A DNA stretch of 49,140 bases from Gallionella sp. (GTDB taxonomy: Bacteria; Pseudomonadota; Gammaproteobacteria; Burkholderiales; Gallionellaceae): assembly GCA_024641025.1 (NCBI GenBank), contig JAHEDW010000010.1, positions 1-49,140 of the forward strand, given 5' to 3'. The notes beneath the pieces are model-generated. The model saw nothing but the letters and a program-made list of their open reading frames with translations. It searched no databases and was not told where the DNA came from. The translations under genes were made by a program, and so were the position numbers. Shown here piece after piece: positions 28,814-39,710 of the stretch (position 1 is its first letter; every line of letters starts with the position of its first letter).

Positions 28814-29323
28814 ATGCTTATTGAGTTATTCCTGTTGGTACTGCTGGTAACAGTGGTCGTATTGAGCATGCGCAGAAAGCCCGCTGTGTTGGACAAGCCT
28901 TTGGTCATCGAAAGCCCAGGGCGATATCATTTAACGCTGGCACCCCAACTCGATCGAGTGCAAACCTTCATGGAAAGGATCGCAATTCTGTTTGAACTTG
29001 AGTGCTCCAAGGAGTGTGATATTTCCGGCCAGTTTTTTGAAATCAGGGAGCCAGAAGTAAATTCTCAAGAAGGCAGATGTTACCTATTGGGTGTTTCATC
29101 CCGCGGTGGGCTATTGTACTTTCAGGCGATATATCCTCAACCCTTGCTGCGTGATACAGACAGCCATCTGAAGCAGATAAGAGAGTTTTCTGAAGCAGTT
29201 TTGGCACTGCATCCTCTTAAGCAACAGGTTGGCAGTGATGAGGCAGCTAAATTGTGCCGGACTGTCGAGTTGGCGGCACTAAAATTGAATATTTCAGCGA
29301 AACCTTTGATTGAATCATCATGA
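28814..29323 (+). CDS. membrane-anchored protein of unknown function
   Basis: A 169-residue protein with one N-terminal hydrophobic segment (about 2-19, LIELFLLVLLVTVVVLSM) followed by RRK, so the rest is probably cytoplasmic. The soluble part has no recognised motif apart from a Cys pair (CSKEC near 63-67). The layout, a short anchor plus a soluble domain, is reminiscent of ZipA-like division proteins, but no homology is claimed. The ATG at 28814 has GAGG 7 bases upstream and is preferred over a TTG at 28784. It is followed 49 bases later by the REC-GGDEF gene. Confidence 0.6.
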   Translation: MLIELFLLVLLVTVVVLSMRRKPAVLDKPLVIESPGRYHLTLAPQLDRVQTFMERIAILFELECSKECDISGQFFEIREPEVNSQEGRCYLLGVSSRGGLLYFQAIYPQPLLRDTDSHLKQIREFSEAVLALHPLKQQVGSDEAAKLCRTVELAALKLNISAKPLIESS

Positions 29324-29372
29324 TTAGGGAGCATTTATATAAGCAGGCCGCCAAGCTGCGTTTTGAGAATCC

Positions 29373-30365
29373 ATGCTAAACAAGTTCGGTAAATTGAAAG
29401 TGCTGCTGGTTGAAGACAGCAAGGTCGCAATCAAGGCTATTATTGGTTATCTCGATGACCTTGGCGTGCAACTGCTAGTTGCGGAAAATGGCAGTGCAGC
29501 AATAGATCTTTTCCGGAGAGAACGCCCAGACATCATTCTGTTGGACATCATCCTTCCGGATATCACTGGATATGAAGTGGCGAAGCAGATACGCAAACTG
29601 CAGGGCAAGGATGACTGGACGGCAATAATATTTTTGAGCGTGATGTCCAAGGAAGACGACCTTGCAAGGGGCATTGAAGCGGGGGGTGATGACTACCTGA
29701 TAAAACCGGTCGGAAGAGTTGTTCTTCAGGCAAAGGTTGCTGCCATGTATCGCCTGGTCCGGATGCAGCGGGCATTAGTCCAGTTGACTGAGCAATTGAA
29801 TCAGGCCAATGAACAGTTGAATCTGGCCAATATGGAATTGCATCGGGTCTCGATGACCGATGGTTTGACGGGTATTCCCAATCGTCGCGTTTTTGATGAG
29901 CTGTTGGTACGTGAATGGCGTAGATGCGCCCGGCTCCAGAAGCCCATTTCCGTAGTGATGCTGGACGTAGATTACTTCAAAAAATTCAATGATAGATACG
30001 GCCACCAGGCTGGAGATGTATGCCTAAAAACTACAGCAAGAGTGATTTCCAATTCGATTCCACGCGCCAGCGACCTAGCTGCACGTTACGGTGGGGAGGA
30101 ATTCGTTCTGATACTCAGTGAGACAGACTCGGAAGGGGCACTTGCAGTGGCTGACCGTATCCGAGAACAAGTGGCCGGACTGAGGATGCCGAACGAAGAT
30201 TCACCGTACCAATGTGTCACGCTGAGTTGTGGTATTTCAACAGTGGTGCCGCGTGACGATATGCCTGTCGAAAGACTGGTTAAGTCTGCGGACAACGCGC
30301 TCTACCTGTCCAAGAAGCAGGGCCGTAACAGTATTGCCTATCTAGATTATGGTCAGGGCGATTAA
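29373..30365 (+). CDS. response regulator with GGDEF output (diguanylate cyclase)
   Basis: A 330-residue two-domain protein. A CheY-like receiver (about 8-130) has the acidic pair in LLVEDSK, the phospho-acceptor Asp in DIILLDIILPD and the Lys in YLIKPVG. A coiled linker with repeated QLNQANEQLN units connects to a GGDEF domain (about 160-325) with the active loop YGGEEF. This is the PleD/WspR-like layout in which phosphorylation promotes dimerisation and c-di-GMP synthesis. No histidine kinase lies nearby, so its partner is elsewhere. No RxxD inhibitory site was checked in detail. Confidence 0.9.
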   Translation: MLNKFGKLKVLLVEDSKVAIKAIIGYLDDLGVQLLVAENGSAAIDLFRRERPDIILLDIILPDITGYEVAKQIRKLQGKDDWTAIIFLSVMSKEDDLARGIEAGGDDYLIKPVGRVVLQAKVAAMYRLVRMQRALVQLTEQLNQANEQLNLANMELHRVSMTDGLTGIPNRRVFDELLVREWRRCARLQKPISVVMLDVDYFKKFNDRYGHQAGDVCLKTTARVISNSIPRASDLAARYGGEEFVLILSETDSEGALAVADRIREQVAGLRMPNEDSPYQCVTLSCGISTVVPRDDMPVERLVKSADNALYLSKKQGRNSIAYLDYGQGD

Positions 30366-30672
30366 TTGTTGCTGACACTTTCTGTGGCTCTAAACATTTT
30401 CCAAGAGCAAACCGAAAGTCGGCCATAAGGTGGCTCAAACTCAAACACAATCAAACAACGCCACACCTGATTTCGAAAGGAGCGATGTCTTGGATTCATG
30501 TTTTTATAATCACTAAATCGGGATAGCATTTCCATAATGCAACTGGCAAATGTGATTGCAATGCAAGGCTTTTGGATTCTAATTTTTATTCAAATTGACG
30601 ACCATTGACAAGATTATTGCAGGATCGCAGTTATGTTTGAATATCATTTTTTTGTCACAGGGGGTTTTGATC
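30366..30672 (+). other. intergenic region before the quinone oxidoreductase gene
   Basis: About 307 bases without a credible gene. A consensus -35 hexamer TTGACA is at 30605-30610, but the nearest -10-like sequence (TTATGT, from 30631) is 20 bases away, so a promoter is only tentative. No terminator or repeat was recognised after the response regulator. Confidence 0.4.
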
Positions 30673-31644
30673 ATGCCACACGCCATTAGAATCAAACAGA
30701 CCGGTGGGCCTGACGTAATGCAATGGGAAGAGACTGATGTCGGTGAACCCGGTCCGGGACAAGTCAGGTTGAGGCAAACAGCCGTAGGACTGAACTTCAT
30801 TGATGTATATCATCGAACTGGTCTTTATCCGCTGCCGATGCCATTCGTGCCAGGCATGGAGGCAGCTGGAATCGTTGATTTGGTCGGCATCGGCGTAACC
30901 AATATTCAACCGGGTGACAGGGTTGCATATGCATCTGTTATCGGTGCCTATGCAGAGGCAAGACTTATTGCAGCAGACCGGGTAGTCAAGCTGCCGGATA
31001 CCATCGACGACCGCACTGCGGCAGCGATGATGCTGCAAGGCATGACTGCTCGTTATCTCATCCGTGACATATACAAAGTCGGACCGGGGGACACTATCCT
31101 GATACACGCAGCGGCAGGTGGTGTTGGATTAATCGTCTGCCAGTGGGCTGCTGCTTTGGGCGCGACCGTCATTGGCACCGTATCCAGTGAAGAAAAAGCT
31201 GCCTTAGCCAAAGCCAACGGCTGTCACTATCCGATTGTTTATACCCGCGAGGATTTCCAGGAACGGTTGATTGAGATAACAAGGGGTGAAAAGCTTCCTG
31301 TGATTTATGATTCGGTTGGCAAGGACACATTCATGAAATCGCTGGATTGCCTGCGCCCACGCGGGCTTATGGTGCTTTTCGGCGCCTCTTCAGGCCCGGT
31401 TGCTCCGTTGGACCTCTCGCTGTTAGCTCAAAAGGGCTCACTTCTTGTTACCAGACCGACACTTGCTACCTTCGTAGCAACCAGGGGGTTGCTAGAAGAA
31501 AATTCTGCCGACCTATTCGATGTGGTCGGCTCAGGCAAGGTGAAAATCTATGTCAACCAGACATATCCATTGAAGGAGGCGTCTCAGGCGCACCGTGATC
31601 TTGAAGCACGCAAGACAACAGGCTCGACCGTGCTGATGGTCTGA
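30673..31644 (+). CDS. NADPH:quinone oxidoreductase (zinc-free MDR family)
   Basis: A 323-residue medium-chain dehydrogenase/reductase of the Qor (zeta-crystallin) type, which reduces quinones with NADPH. The N-terminal catalytic domain contains GLNFIDVYHRTGLYPLPMPFVPGMEAAGIV. The Rossmann domain has the cofactor motif AAAGGVGLIVCQWAAALGA near 149-167. Zinc-binding Cys/His residues of alcohol dehydrogenases are absent, as expected. The ATG at 30673 has AGGGGG about 8 bases upstream and matches the family's N-terminus. It stands alone, convergent with proB. Confidence 0.9.
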   Translation: MPHAIRIKQTGGPDVMQWEETDVGEPGPGQVRLRQTAVGLNFIDVYHRTGLYPLPMPFVPGMEAAGIVDLVGIGVTNIQPGDRVAYASVIGAYAEARLIAADRVVKLPDTIDDRTAAAMMLQGMTARYLIRDIYKVGPGDTILIHAAAGGVGLIVCQWAAALGATVIGTVSSEEKAALAKANGCHYPIVYTREDFQERLIEITRGEKLPVIYDSVGKDTFMKSLDCLRPRGLMVLFGASSGPVAPLDLSLLAQKGSLLVTRPTLATFVATRGLLEENSADLFDVVGSGKVKIYVNQTYPLKEASQAHRDLEARKTTGSTVLMV

Positions 31645-31767
31645 TTTGCTTGTCGACTTCACGCTAAAATTTACTCAATGATTGATCTGGCCGGAAAAGG
31701 GCGAAGCCCGTAGTGAATTTGACTTGCTGCAGGCACATCGATTGTGCAACGAGGTGATGAGTATTTT

Positions 31768-32886
31768 TTACAGCACTACCAAGTTGTCCCGGTGAATGAT
31801 CTCGGAATCGCCACCATATCCTAGCAGGCTTTCAATCTTCTGGCTGGAGTGTCCTGCGATGCGGCGGGCTTCTTCGGCGTTGTAGTTGGTAAGTCCGCGG
31901 GCAATGTCCTGACCTTGTTCGTTGACGCAGGTGACAGCGGCGCCGCGCTCGAATTCACCCACGACCTTCTTGACGCCTATAGGCAGAAGGCTCTTGCCCT
32001 CGCTGCGCAACGCAGTCACTGCACCCGCATCCAATACCAATGACCCCGAAACCTGCAGGTGATCAGCTAGCCATTGCTTGCGAGCTGCAAGTGTGGGGGT
32101 GGGTGCCGTTAGCAGTGTACCGATTGATTCTCCCTTGATCAGCCGCAGAAGTACATCGGGTTCGTTTCCTGATGCGATGACAGTGTGTGCACCGCTGCGC
32201 GCCGCACGTTTGGCTGCAAGTATTTTTGTGAGCATGCCGCCTCGGCCGATGTCGCTTCCCGCACTGCCAGCCATCTTTTCCAGTTGTGCATCCCCTGCCA
32301 GTGCCGTACTTATCAGCTCGGCCTCGGCATTCTTGCGTGGATCTGCTGTATACATACCACTCTGGTCGGTGAGAATGACAAGCACATCAGCCTCGATCAG
32401 GTTGGCGACCAGCGCTCCCAGCGTATCATTGTCGCCAAATTTGATCTCATCTGTTACCACGGTATCGTTTTCGTTGATGATAGGTATGACTCGCAAGCCG
32501 AGGAGGGTGGTCAGCGTAGTGCGCGCGTTAAGATAACGTTCGCGATCAGCAAGGTCGGCATGGGTTAGTAATACTTGCGCCGCATGCAGCTCATGCTTGC
32601 GGAAGCAACTCTCATATGCTTGCACAAGACCCATTTGGCCCACAGCAGCAGCAGCCTGCAGGTCATGTATCGACGCTGGGCGCTTTTTCCAGCCTAGGCG
32701 CTGCATGCCTTCTGCGATTGCTCCGGAGGATACCAGCACCACTTGGTGACCACTGACGCTTAGTGTGGCAATCTGTCGTGCCCAGTTGCCGAGTGCAGAA
32801 AGGTCTAGTCCGGCACCCTGATTCGTCACTAGGCTGCTGCCTACTTTAACGACGATACGCTTGCTTTTTGTCAGTGCGGTTTTCAT
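31768..32886 (-). CDS. proB: glutamate 5-kinase
   Basis: A 372-residue ProB with an amino-acid-kinase domain (KVGSSLVTN at the N-terminus, [58 protein letters not shown]) and a C-terminal PUA domain from about 275. It phosphorylates glutamate as the first step of proline synthesis and is normally inhibited by proline. It starts 8 bases after the obgE stop on the same strand. The obgE-proB order is common in betaproteobacteria. proA is not in the window. Confidence 0.95.
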   Translation of the reverse strand: MKTALTKSKRIVVKVGSSLVTNQGAGLDLSALGNWARQIATLSVSGHQVVLVSSGAIAEGMQRLGWKKRPASIHDLQAAAAVGQMGLVQAYESCFRKHELHAAQVLLTHADLADRERYLNARTTLTTLLGLRVIPIINENDTVVTDEIKFGDNDTLGALVANLIEADVLVILTDQSGMYTADPRKNAEAELISTALAGDAQLEKMAGSAGSDIGRGGMLTKILAAKRAARSGAHTVIASGNEPDVLLRLIKGESIGTLLTAPTPTLAARKQWLADHLQVSGSLVLDAGAVTALRSEGKSLLPIGVKKVVGEFERGAAVTCVNEQGQDIARGLTNYNAEEARRIAGHSSQKIESLLGYGGDSEIIHRDNLVVL

Positions 32887-32894
32887 GGCAATTA

Positions 32895-33962
<1,068 letters not shown>

Positions 33963-34033
33963 TTATATATCCATAATCTACCAGATTTTCTGCCGCCGTC
34001 GATTGGCTTCCGTCAGATTCAGTTCTGGCAAAT

Positions 34034-34060
34034 AAAAAAGCCCTACCTCGCGATAGGGCT
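34034..34060 (-). terminator. intrinsic terminator downstream of rpmA
   Basis: On the minus strand AGCCCTA pairs with TAGGGCT around an 8-base loop and is followed by six T. It stands 21 bases past the rpmA stop and before obgE, so rplU-rpmA can be transcribed separately from obgE-proB. Confidence 0.88.
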
Positions 34061-34081
34061 GATACTAAAAAGTAGCGCTTC

Positions 34082-34339
34082 TTATGCGGCGATGATCGAA
34101 ACTGTTCTACGTTTTTGTGCGCCCTTAATAGCAAACACGACTTTGCCGGTAATCTTGGCAAACAATGTATGGTCCTTGCCCATGCCGACATTTTCGCCGG
34201 GGTGGAACTCAGTGCCACGCTGGCGCACGATGATACTACCTGCATTAATCAATTCGCCACCGTAGCTTTTCACTCCCAATCGTTTTGAGTGTGAGTCGCG
34301 TCCGTTACTGGTACTTCCGCCGCCTTTTTTTGATGCCAT
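34082..34339 (-). CDS. rpmA: 50S ribosomal protein L27
   Basis: An 85-residue bL27 with the typical N-terminus [20 protein letters not shown], which reaches toward the peptidyl-transferase centre, and the [10 protein letters not shown] and [13 protein letters not shown] segments. There is no N-terminal propeptide of the Firmicute type. AAGGAG precedes the ATG. It lies 38 bases after rplU in the standard rplU-rpmA operon. Confidence 0.97.
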   Translation of the reverse strand: MASKKGGGSTSNGRDSHSKRLGVKSYGGELINAGSIIVRQRGTEFHPGENVGMGKDHTLFAKITGKVVFAIKGAQKRRTVSIIAA

Positions 34340-34377
34340 GCTGCTTGCTCCTTAATAAATTTCGCTCAAACTCAACC

Positions 34378-34689
34378 TTAGGCTGAGATGCCGTCGATGC
34401 GAATCTCGGTATAGTTTTGACGATGCCCCTGGTTCTTCTGGTAGTGCTTGCGGCGACGCATCTTGAAAATGCGTACCTTGTCGCCTCGACCGTGTGAAAC
34501 GATGGTGGCTTTTACCGATGCACCATTCAGCAAGGGCTTGCCTACTGAAAGCTTATCGCCATTGGAGACCATCAGCACTTCGTCCAGCACAATGGGACTG
34601 CCCACGTCGCCGGGAATGGTTTCGATCTTCAGGGTTTCACCGGAAGTTACACGGTACTGCTTCCCGCCGGTTTTGATGACTGCGTACAT
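34378..34689 (-). CDS. rplU: 50S ribosomal protein L21
   Basis: A 103-residue bL21, opening [14 protein letters not shown] and closing with the basic [20 protein letters not shown] stretch that contacts 23S rRNA. The Shine-Dalgarno GAGG is 5-6 bases upstream. First gene of the rplU-rpmA operon. Confidence 0.97.
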   Translation of the reverse strand: MYAVIKTGGKQYRVTSGETLKIETIPGDVGSPIVLDEVLMVSNGDKLSVGKPLLNGASVKATIVSHGRGDKVRIFKMRRRKHYQKNQGHRQNYTEIRIDGISA

Positions 34690-34764
34690 AACAACCTCGA
34701 TTTATTGCGCTTTTTTGCGAAGGCGCGGATTATACCTAAATATCAGTAACCGTCAAAATCCTTT

Positions 34765-36021
34765 TTAACGTTTCATGGAGTCGAAGAATTCGGCGTTATT
34801 CTTTGTCGCCTTGATCTTGTCGAGCAGGAATTCCATCGCTTCAAGCTCGTCCATCGGGTAGAGCAGTTTGCGCAGCAGCCAGATCCTTTGCAGAATGTCT
34901 TGCTTGATCAGGAGTTCTTCCTTGCGCGTTCCGGAACGATTGACGTTGATTGCCGGGTAGATTCGCTTTTCAGCCATGCGACGGTCCAAGTGAATCTCCA
35001 TGTTGCCGGTTCCCTTGAATTCCTCATAGATTACATCGTCCATCCGTGAGCCGGTGTCAACGAGTGCTGTGGCAATGATAGTCAGGCTGCCACCTTCTTC
35101 GATGTTGCGTGCCGCTCCAAAGAAACGCTTCGGGCGGTGCAGCGCGTTGGCATCGACTCCGCCGGTCAGAACCTTTCCGGAAGAGGGGACTACAGTGTTG
35201 TACGCACGAGCCAGACGGGTAATCGAATCTAGCAGGATGATTACGTCCTTCTTGTGCTCGACAAGCCGCTTGGCCTTTTCCAGTACCATCTCCGCTACCT
35301 GAACGTGGCGACTGGCTGGTTCATCGAAGGTGGAGGCAACCACTTCACCGCGTACCGTCCGGGTCATTTCAGTGACTTCTTCAGGGCGCTCATCGATTAG
35401 CAGTACGATCAAGATGGCGTCAGGATTATTCGATGCGATGGAGTGTGCAATGTGCTGCAACATCACAGTCTTGCCTGATTTCGGTGAGGCTACCAGCAGT
35501 CCGCGTTGACCTTTGCCGATAGGCGCGACAATGTCGATGATGCGTCCGGTTATGTTTTCCTCTGCCCTGATGTCCCGCTCAAGTTTCAGTGGCTCGGTTG
35601 GAAACAATGGAGTAAGGTTCTCAAACAGGATCTTGTTCTTGGCATTCTCGGGTGGTTCGCCATTGACCTTGTCCACTTTGACTAATGCAACATAGCGTTC
35701 CCCATCCTTGGGAGTTCGTATCTCGCCCTCTATCGAGTCGCCGGTATGTAAGTTAAAGCGTCTTATCTGGCTGGGGCTTACATAGATGTCATCAGGGCCA
35801 GCCAAGTAGGAGGTGTCAGGTGAACGCAGGAAACCGAAGCCATCGGGAAGTATTTCCAGAGTGCCATCACCAAAGATGCTTTCGCCTTTTTTTGCCTGGC
35901 TTTTAAGTAGGGCGAAAATGACATCCTGCTTGCGCATTCGGTTGGCGTTTTCGATTTCATTGGCCGCAGCCATTTCAACAAGTTCGGTGACGTGTTTGGT
36001 TTTTAGGTCGGATAAATGCAT
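34765..36021 (-). CDS. rho: transcription termination factor Rho
   Basis: A 418-residue Rho. The start at 36021 ([11 protein letters not shown]) matches the family N-terminus; the longer reading from 36072 adds 17 residues without support. It has the N-terminal helical domain, the cold-shock-like RNA-binding domain ([27 protein letters not shown] region), the P-loop ASPKSGKT, the Walker B segment [16 protein letters not shown], and the R-finger region late in the protein. Rho is the hexameric RNA translocase that ends transcription of untranslated RNA. The gene follows trxA on the same strand after a 183-base leader, a common arrangement that may include autoregulation, although no specific structure was identified in the leader. 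Confidence 0.97.
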   Translation of the reverse strand: MHLSDLKTKHVTELVEMAAANEIENANRMRKQDVIFALLKSQAKKGESIFGDGTLEILPDGFGFLRSPDTSYLAGPDDIYVSPSQIRRFNLHTGDSIEGEIRTPKDGERYVALVKVDKVNGEPPENAKNKILFENLTPLFPTEPLKLERDIRAEENITGRIIDIVAPIGKGQRGLLVASPKSGKTVMLQHIAHSIASNNPDAILIVLLIDERPEEVTEMTRTVRGEVVASTFDEPASRHVQVAEMVLEKAKRLVEHKKDVIILLDSITRLARAYNTVVPSSGKVLTGGVDANALHRPKRFFGAARNIEEGGSLTIIATALVDTGSRMDDVIYEEFKGTGNMEIHLDRRMAEKRIYPAINVNRSGTRKEELLIKQDILQRIWLLRKLLYPMDELEAMEFLLDKIKATKNNAEFFDSMKR

Positions 36022-36204
36022 AGCGATGCGAGAATGGTGATTGAGAAAAGCAAAACCTAAGGTATAAAACAAAAAAAGGTTGGATTTGGTTCAGACCGAA
36101 TCGAGTGCTGGAAGGCCACCCGCATGCCCTGTAACGTATTCGTTTTGTTTTTGTAATCGCTGAGGTCGATTTCGGAGGGCAACGCGGGTGAGACAGTAAA
36201 CGCT

Positions 36205-36531
36205 TTATATGTGGCTGTCAATAAAAGCCGTTAATTGTGATTTGGACAGTGCGCCGACTTTGGTGGCTGCAATGTCGCCATTTTTGAACAGCATCAGTGT
36301 CGGAATGCCGCGAATACCGAATTTTGCAGGGGTCTGCTGGTTCTCATCCACGTTTAGCTTCGCAATAGTCAGACGGCCTTGATATTCCTTGCTGATCTCG
36401 TCCAGGATGGGCGCGATCATGCGGCAGGGGCCGCACCATTCTGCCCAATAATCTACTAGTACCGGCAACGGGGCCTGCAAAACCTCGGCGTCAAAAGTGG
36501 AATCTGAAACGTAATGTATATGTTCGCTCAT
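36205..36531 (-). CDS. trxA: thioredoxin
   Basis: A 108-residue thioredoxin with the redox motif WCGPC at 32-36 and the cis-Pro segment [11 protein letters not shown]. It is a cytoplasmic disulfide reductase. Located upstream of rho as in many proteobacteria. The Shine-Dalgarno is weak. Divergent from fdxA. Confidence 0.96.
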   Translation of the reverse strand: MSEHIHYVSDSTFDAEVLQAPLPVLVDYWAEWCGPCRMIAPILDEISKEYQGRLTIAKLNVDENQQTPAKFGIRGIPTLMLFKNGDIAATKVGALSKSQLTAFIDSHI

Positions 36532-36702
36532 GGTTGGGTCTCGCTATAAGGGGTTGATTCGAATGGCGACTTGCGCTCAATTTTGGATAAGAATTAGGAT
36601 CTCAAGTGGCATCCTAACCAAAAACAGTCGTGCTGTGAAGTGAATTAAATTTGTCCGGCTCTGCTAAAATGCAACATTGTTGTGATTATACGGAGTGTCG
36701 CC

Positions 36703-37026
36703 ATGACCTATGTAGTTTCCGAGCCATGCATCAAATGCAAATATACCGATTGTGTAGACGTTTGTCCGGTGGACTGCTTCCGGGAAGGTCCGAATTTTCT
36801 GGTTATCGACCCTGATGAATGCATAGATTGCACTTTATGCGTGGCGGAATGCCCGGTAGAGGCGATTTATGCAGAGGATGACCTACCGGAGAACCAGCGC
36901 CATTTTACTGCATTGAACGCCGAATTATCCAAAAATTGGAAACCCATAGTCGAGAAGAAGGATGCTTTACCCGATGCCGAAGATTGGAAGGATGTGAAAG
37001 ACAAGCTGAACCTCCTCGAACGTTGA
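36703..37026 (+). CDS. fdxA: seven-iron ferredoxin FdxA
   Basis: A 107-residue ferredoxin with [3Fe-4S] and [4Fe-4S] clusters. The first cluster Cys are in [19 protein letters not shown], the second in [16 protein letters not shown]. The extended C-terminal tail ([12 protein letters not shown]...) is typical of the Azotobacter FdI/FdxA family. The ATG at 36703 has GGAG about 8 bases upstream and removes seven unrelated residues of the longer reading. The stop overlaps the next gene's likely TTG start. Confidence 0.95.
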   Translation: MTYVVSEPCIKCKYTDCVDVCPVDCFREGPNFLVIDPDECIDCTLCVAECPVEAIYAEDDLPENQRHFTALNAELSKNWKPIVEKKDALPDAEDWKDVKDKLNLLER

Positions 37027-39710
37027 TTTCCAGATTTCTTGATCATGTAGCCAAGCATATTCTATCCTGTCATGTGCAGGATTTACCTGATTTGCGCAGT
37101 GCTAGGATATTGTTGCCGAACTACCATGTTGCCCAGCCGCTTGCGCAGGCATTGAGCGCAGCGTCCAAACTCCCCGCATTATTGTTGCCGCAGATGGTCA
37201 CGCTCAAGGACTGGGCTGAATCCCTTTCCTTAGATACCTTAATCCAACCAGATACACAGCGCATAACCGCCTTGTATCAGGCGTTACGGGATCGGCGCTG
37301 GTTTGCCGATGCTGACCTGTGGAGCCTGTCGCGCGAATTGCTTGATTTGATGGATGACCTGACGCGCCATCATGTAGCATTGCCGGCCTCGGCAGAGGAA
37401 TTTTCTCTGCAGCTCGCCGAGGCTTACCGGGCTCGCAACGGGCAGTCCATGCAGTTCGAAGCACGCGTTGTGCATGAGTTGTGGTATGTGATGGCCTCAA
37501 GCAGCGAACTGGATGGTGTGCGGGCTTACCAGCAACGTCTGGCACTATTGGCACAACATGTGGAGAGTCCTCTGTATGTATTGATGACTGGTGAGCTGGC
37601 TGCACCTGAAGCACACTTTCTTGAGGCCTGCCGCGTGCGCGTCCCGGTCACCTTCTTCGATCTGCGCGAGATGATGGTTGATTCTCCCAACTGCTCGTTG
37701 CTTGCTCGTGCCCTGAAATGTGACATGGATCGTGCCAATCTGCGTAGCGATGCGGTGCATTTGCAGCAACTGCCCGATGCAGTTTTGACCCAGCGCATAC
37801 AATTTTTCGCCGCGCATGGACTGGAGCATGAAGCGCAGGCCGCCGATGTGCAGATCCGCCAATGGTTGCTTGAGGGTAAGCGATCCATTGCAGTGGTGGT
37901 GCAGGATAGGTTGGTTGCACGTCGTGTGCGAGCCATGCTGGAACGATCTCAGGTGCAGGTGCAAGACGAGACTGGGTGGACGCTTGCAACACTTTCGGTG
38001 AGTACGGCACTGATGCGCTGGCTGGATGCCGTACAAAACGATTTCTATTATCAGGATGTGCTCGACCTGTTCAAGTCGCCGTTTTTGTTTGCAGATAGCG
38101 CGGCTGACGAGCGAAAGCAAGCCGCTTACTTGTTCGAAAACATGGTGCGCAAGCACGGTGTGATTGCAAATCTTCAAAGTTATATTGATACCGCCGAACG
38201 GGAAGTGCCAGCCATAATTCAGCCGCTGGTTCGTCTGCGCCGGGCGCTGCAAGCACTGCCTAATAAAACCGCTTCCCTTGCCGAATGGCTGAATGCGTTG
38301 CATCTTAGCCTCGACATTCTTGGTGTGGTCAGGGGGTGGTCGCAGGATGCGGCGGGACAGCAATTGCTGCGATTGTTCGACAAATGGATGGACGAGTTGG
38401 GGGCGGACAATACGCGTTGCAGTTTTTACGAATGGCGGCGCTGGCTAGCTCAGCAGCTCGACTTGAATACTTTCCGAGATAGGGCTGTAGAAAGCCAGGT
38501 AAAGTTTACCCATTTAGCCGCTACGCGCTGGCGCAGCTTTGATGCGGTACTGATGCTCGGCTGTGATGCAGTGCATCTGCCCGCGCCGGTTAATGCAGGA
38601 CAGTGGTTTAACGAAGCAGTACGTGCCGCGCTGGGTTTGCCGTTGAGAAATATCCAACAGCAGCAGGTGCGTGACGATCTGATGGCGTTGCTGGCACTGA
38701 ACGATACCGTACTGGTAACCTGGCGTGCCAACCTGAATGGCGAAACCAATCTGCTGAGCCCTTATTTCGAGATGATACGTGCGCTGCATTTGCTGGCATA
38801 TGGTGATGGCCTTGCTGCAGACAAATTGGGCGAAATGCTAACGAAGGCGCAAGTTCACTTAGATTCATGCGTTGTTCCGCGAGCAGGTGAGATGCCTCAT
38901 CCTGCTGTATTCACTGCACTGCTACCCGAGCGCATTTCTCCATCTGGCTACAACAGCCTGGTTGCCTGCCCTTATCAATACTATGCACGTCACATACTGC
39001 GTCTCAACGAGCTTGACGAAGTTCGAGAGGAGATTGACAAGCGCGATTACGGCTCTTGGGTACATGCAGCGCTGCAACGTTTCCAGAATGAATTTCCGAA
39101 ATCTCTGAACCACGATCGTGGGCAACTCGCCGATGAATTGCATCGCATCAGCGCGGAAGTGTTTGCCGATGCATTGGCGCGAGATTATCTGGCTCAAGCT
39201 TGGTTGTTGCGCTGGCAAGCTCAGATACCAGCCTATATCGACTGGCAGTGCGATAACGAGTTGGCAGGTTGGATGTATCTCGAAGCCGAGCAGCCTTTTG
39301 CCATCGAGGTGTCGGAGAATCTGACTCTATGCGGTCGCATCGATCGAATCGATAATCGCAAGGATGATCTTGGAACTTTATACGTGCTCGACTACAAGAC
39401 GCAAGCCATCGCCAAGCTGAAAAGCAAATTGAAAGCTGCTGGTGAAGACGTGCAATTGTCGTGTTATGCCTATGCGCGCAATGCTAACGCCGCAGCTTTT
39501 GTCAGTCTGGACGGTGATAAGGTGCTTGCAGTTACCCCACCACATGATGTCGGTGAATTGGCAAAACTGAATATCGAGCGACTGGGAGTGCTGTTCGAGC
39601 AGATCGGTGCAGGAACTACCTTGCCTGCAAACGGAATTGATTCAGTATGCGCAATTTGCGAAATGCAGGGCCTGTGCCGTCGCGGTGACTGGGAGGATGC
39701 GGATGGATAA
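37023..39710 (+). CDS. AddB-like PD-(D/E)XK nuclease, DNA-repair protein
   Basis: A protein of about 895 residues with an inactivated helicase-like N-terminal half (it opens with [15 protein letters not shown] and has no Walker A motif). A C-terminal RecB-family nuclease domain follows, with GRIDRIDN and YVLDYKTQ as the catalytic D/E-x-K part. Four Cys frame the nuclease (one in VACPYQYY near 645, then [10 protein letters not shown] near the end), as in the iron-sulfur-bound nuclease of AddB. It should work with the AddA-like gene that overlaps its end by 8 bases, processing double-strand ends. The start is probably the TTG at 37023 overlapping the fdxA stop (TTGA); the longer upstream frame runs through fdxA and is rejected. 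Confidence 0.85.
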   Translation: MISRFLDHVAKHILSCHVQDLPDLRSARILLPNYHVAQPLAQALSAASKLPALLLPQMVTLKDWAESLSLDTLIQPDTQRITALYQALRDRRWFADADLWSLSRELLDLMDDLTRHHVALPASAEEFSLQLAEAYRARNGQSMQFEARVVHELWYVMASSSELDGVRAYQQRLALLAQHVESPLYVLMTGELAAPEAHFLEACRVRVPVTFFDLREMMVDSPNCSLLARALKCDMDRANLRSDAVHLQQLPDAVLTQRIQFFAAHGLEHEAQAADVQIRQWLLEGKRSIAVVVQDRLVARRVRAMLERSQVQVQDETGWTLATLSVSTALMRWLDAVQNDFYYQDVLDLFKSPFLFADSAADERKQAAYLFENMVRKHGVIANLQSYIDTAEREVPAIIQPLVRLRRALQALPNKTASLAEWLNALHLSLDILGVVRGWSQDAAGQQLLRLFDKWMDELGADNTRCSFYEWRRWLAQQLDLNTFRDRAVESQVKFTHLAATRWRSFDAVLMLGCDAVHLPAPVNAGQWFNEAVRAALGLPLRNIQQQQVRDDLMALLALNDTVLVTWRANLNGETNLLSPYFEMIRALHLLAYGDGLAADKLGEMLTKAQVHLDSCVVPRAGEMPHPAVFTALLPERISPSGYNSLVACPYQYYARHILRLNELDEVREEIDKRDYGSWVHAALQRFQNEFPKSLNHDRGQLADELHRISAEVFADALARDYLAQAWLLRWQAQIPAYIDWQCDNELAGWMYLEAEQPFAIEVSENLTLCGRIDRIDNRKDDLGTLYVLDYKTQAIAKLKSKLKAAGEDVQLSCYAYARNANAAAFVSLDGDKVLAVTPPHDVGELAKLNIERLGVLFEQIGAGTTLPANGIDSVCAICEMQGLCRRGDWEDADG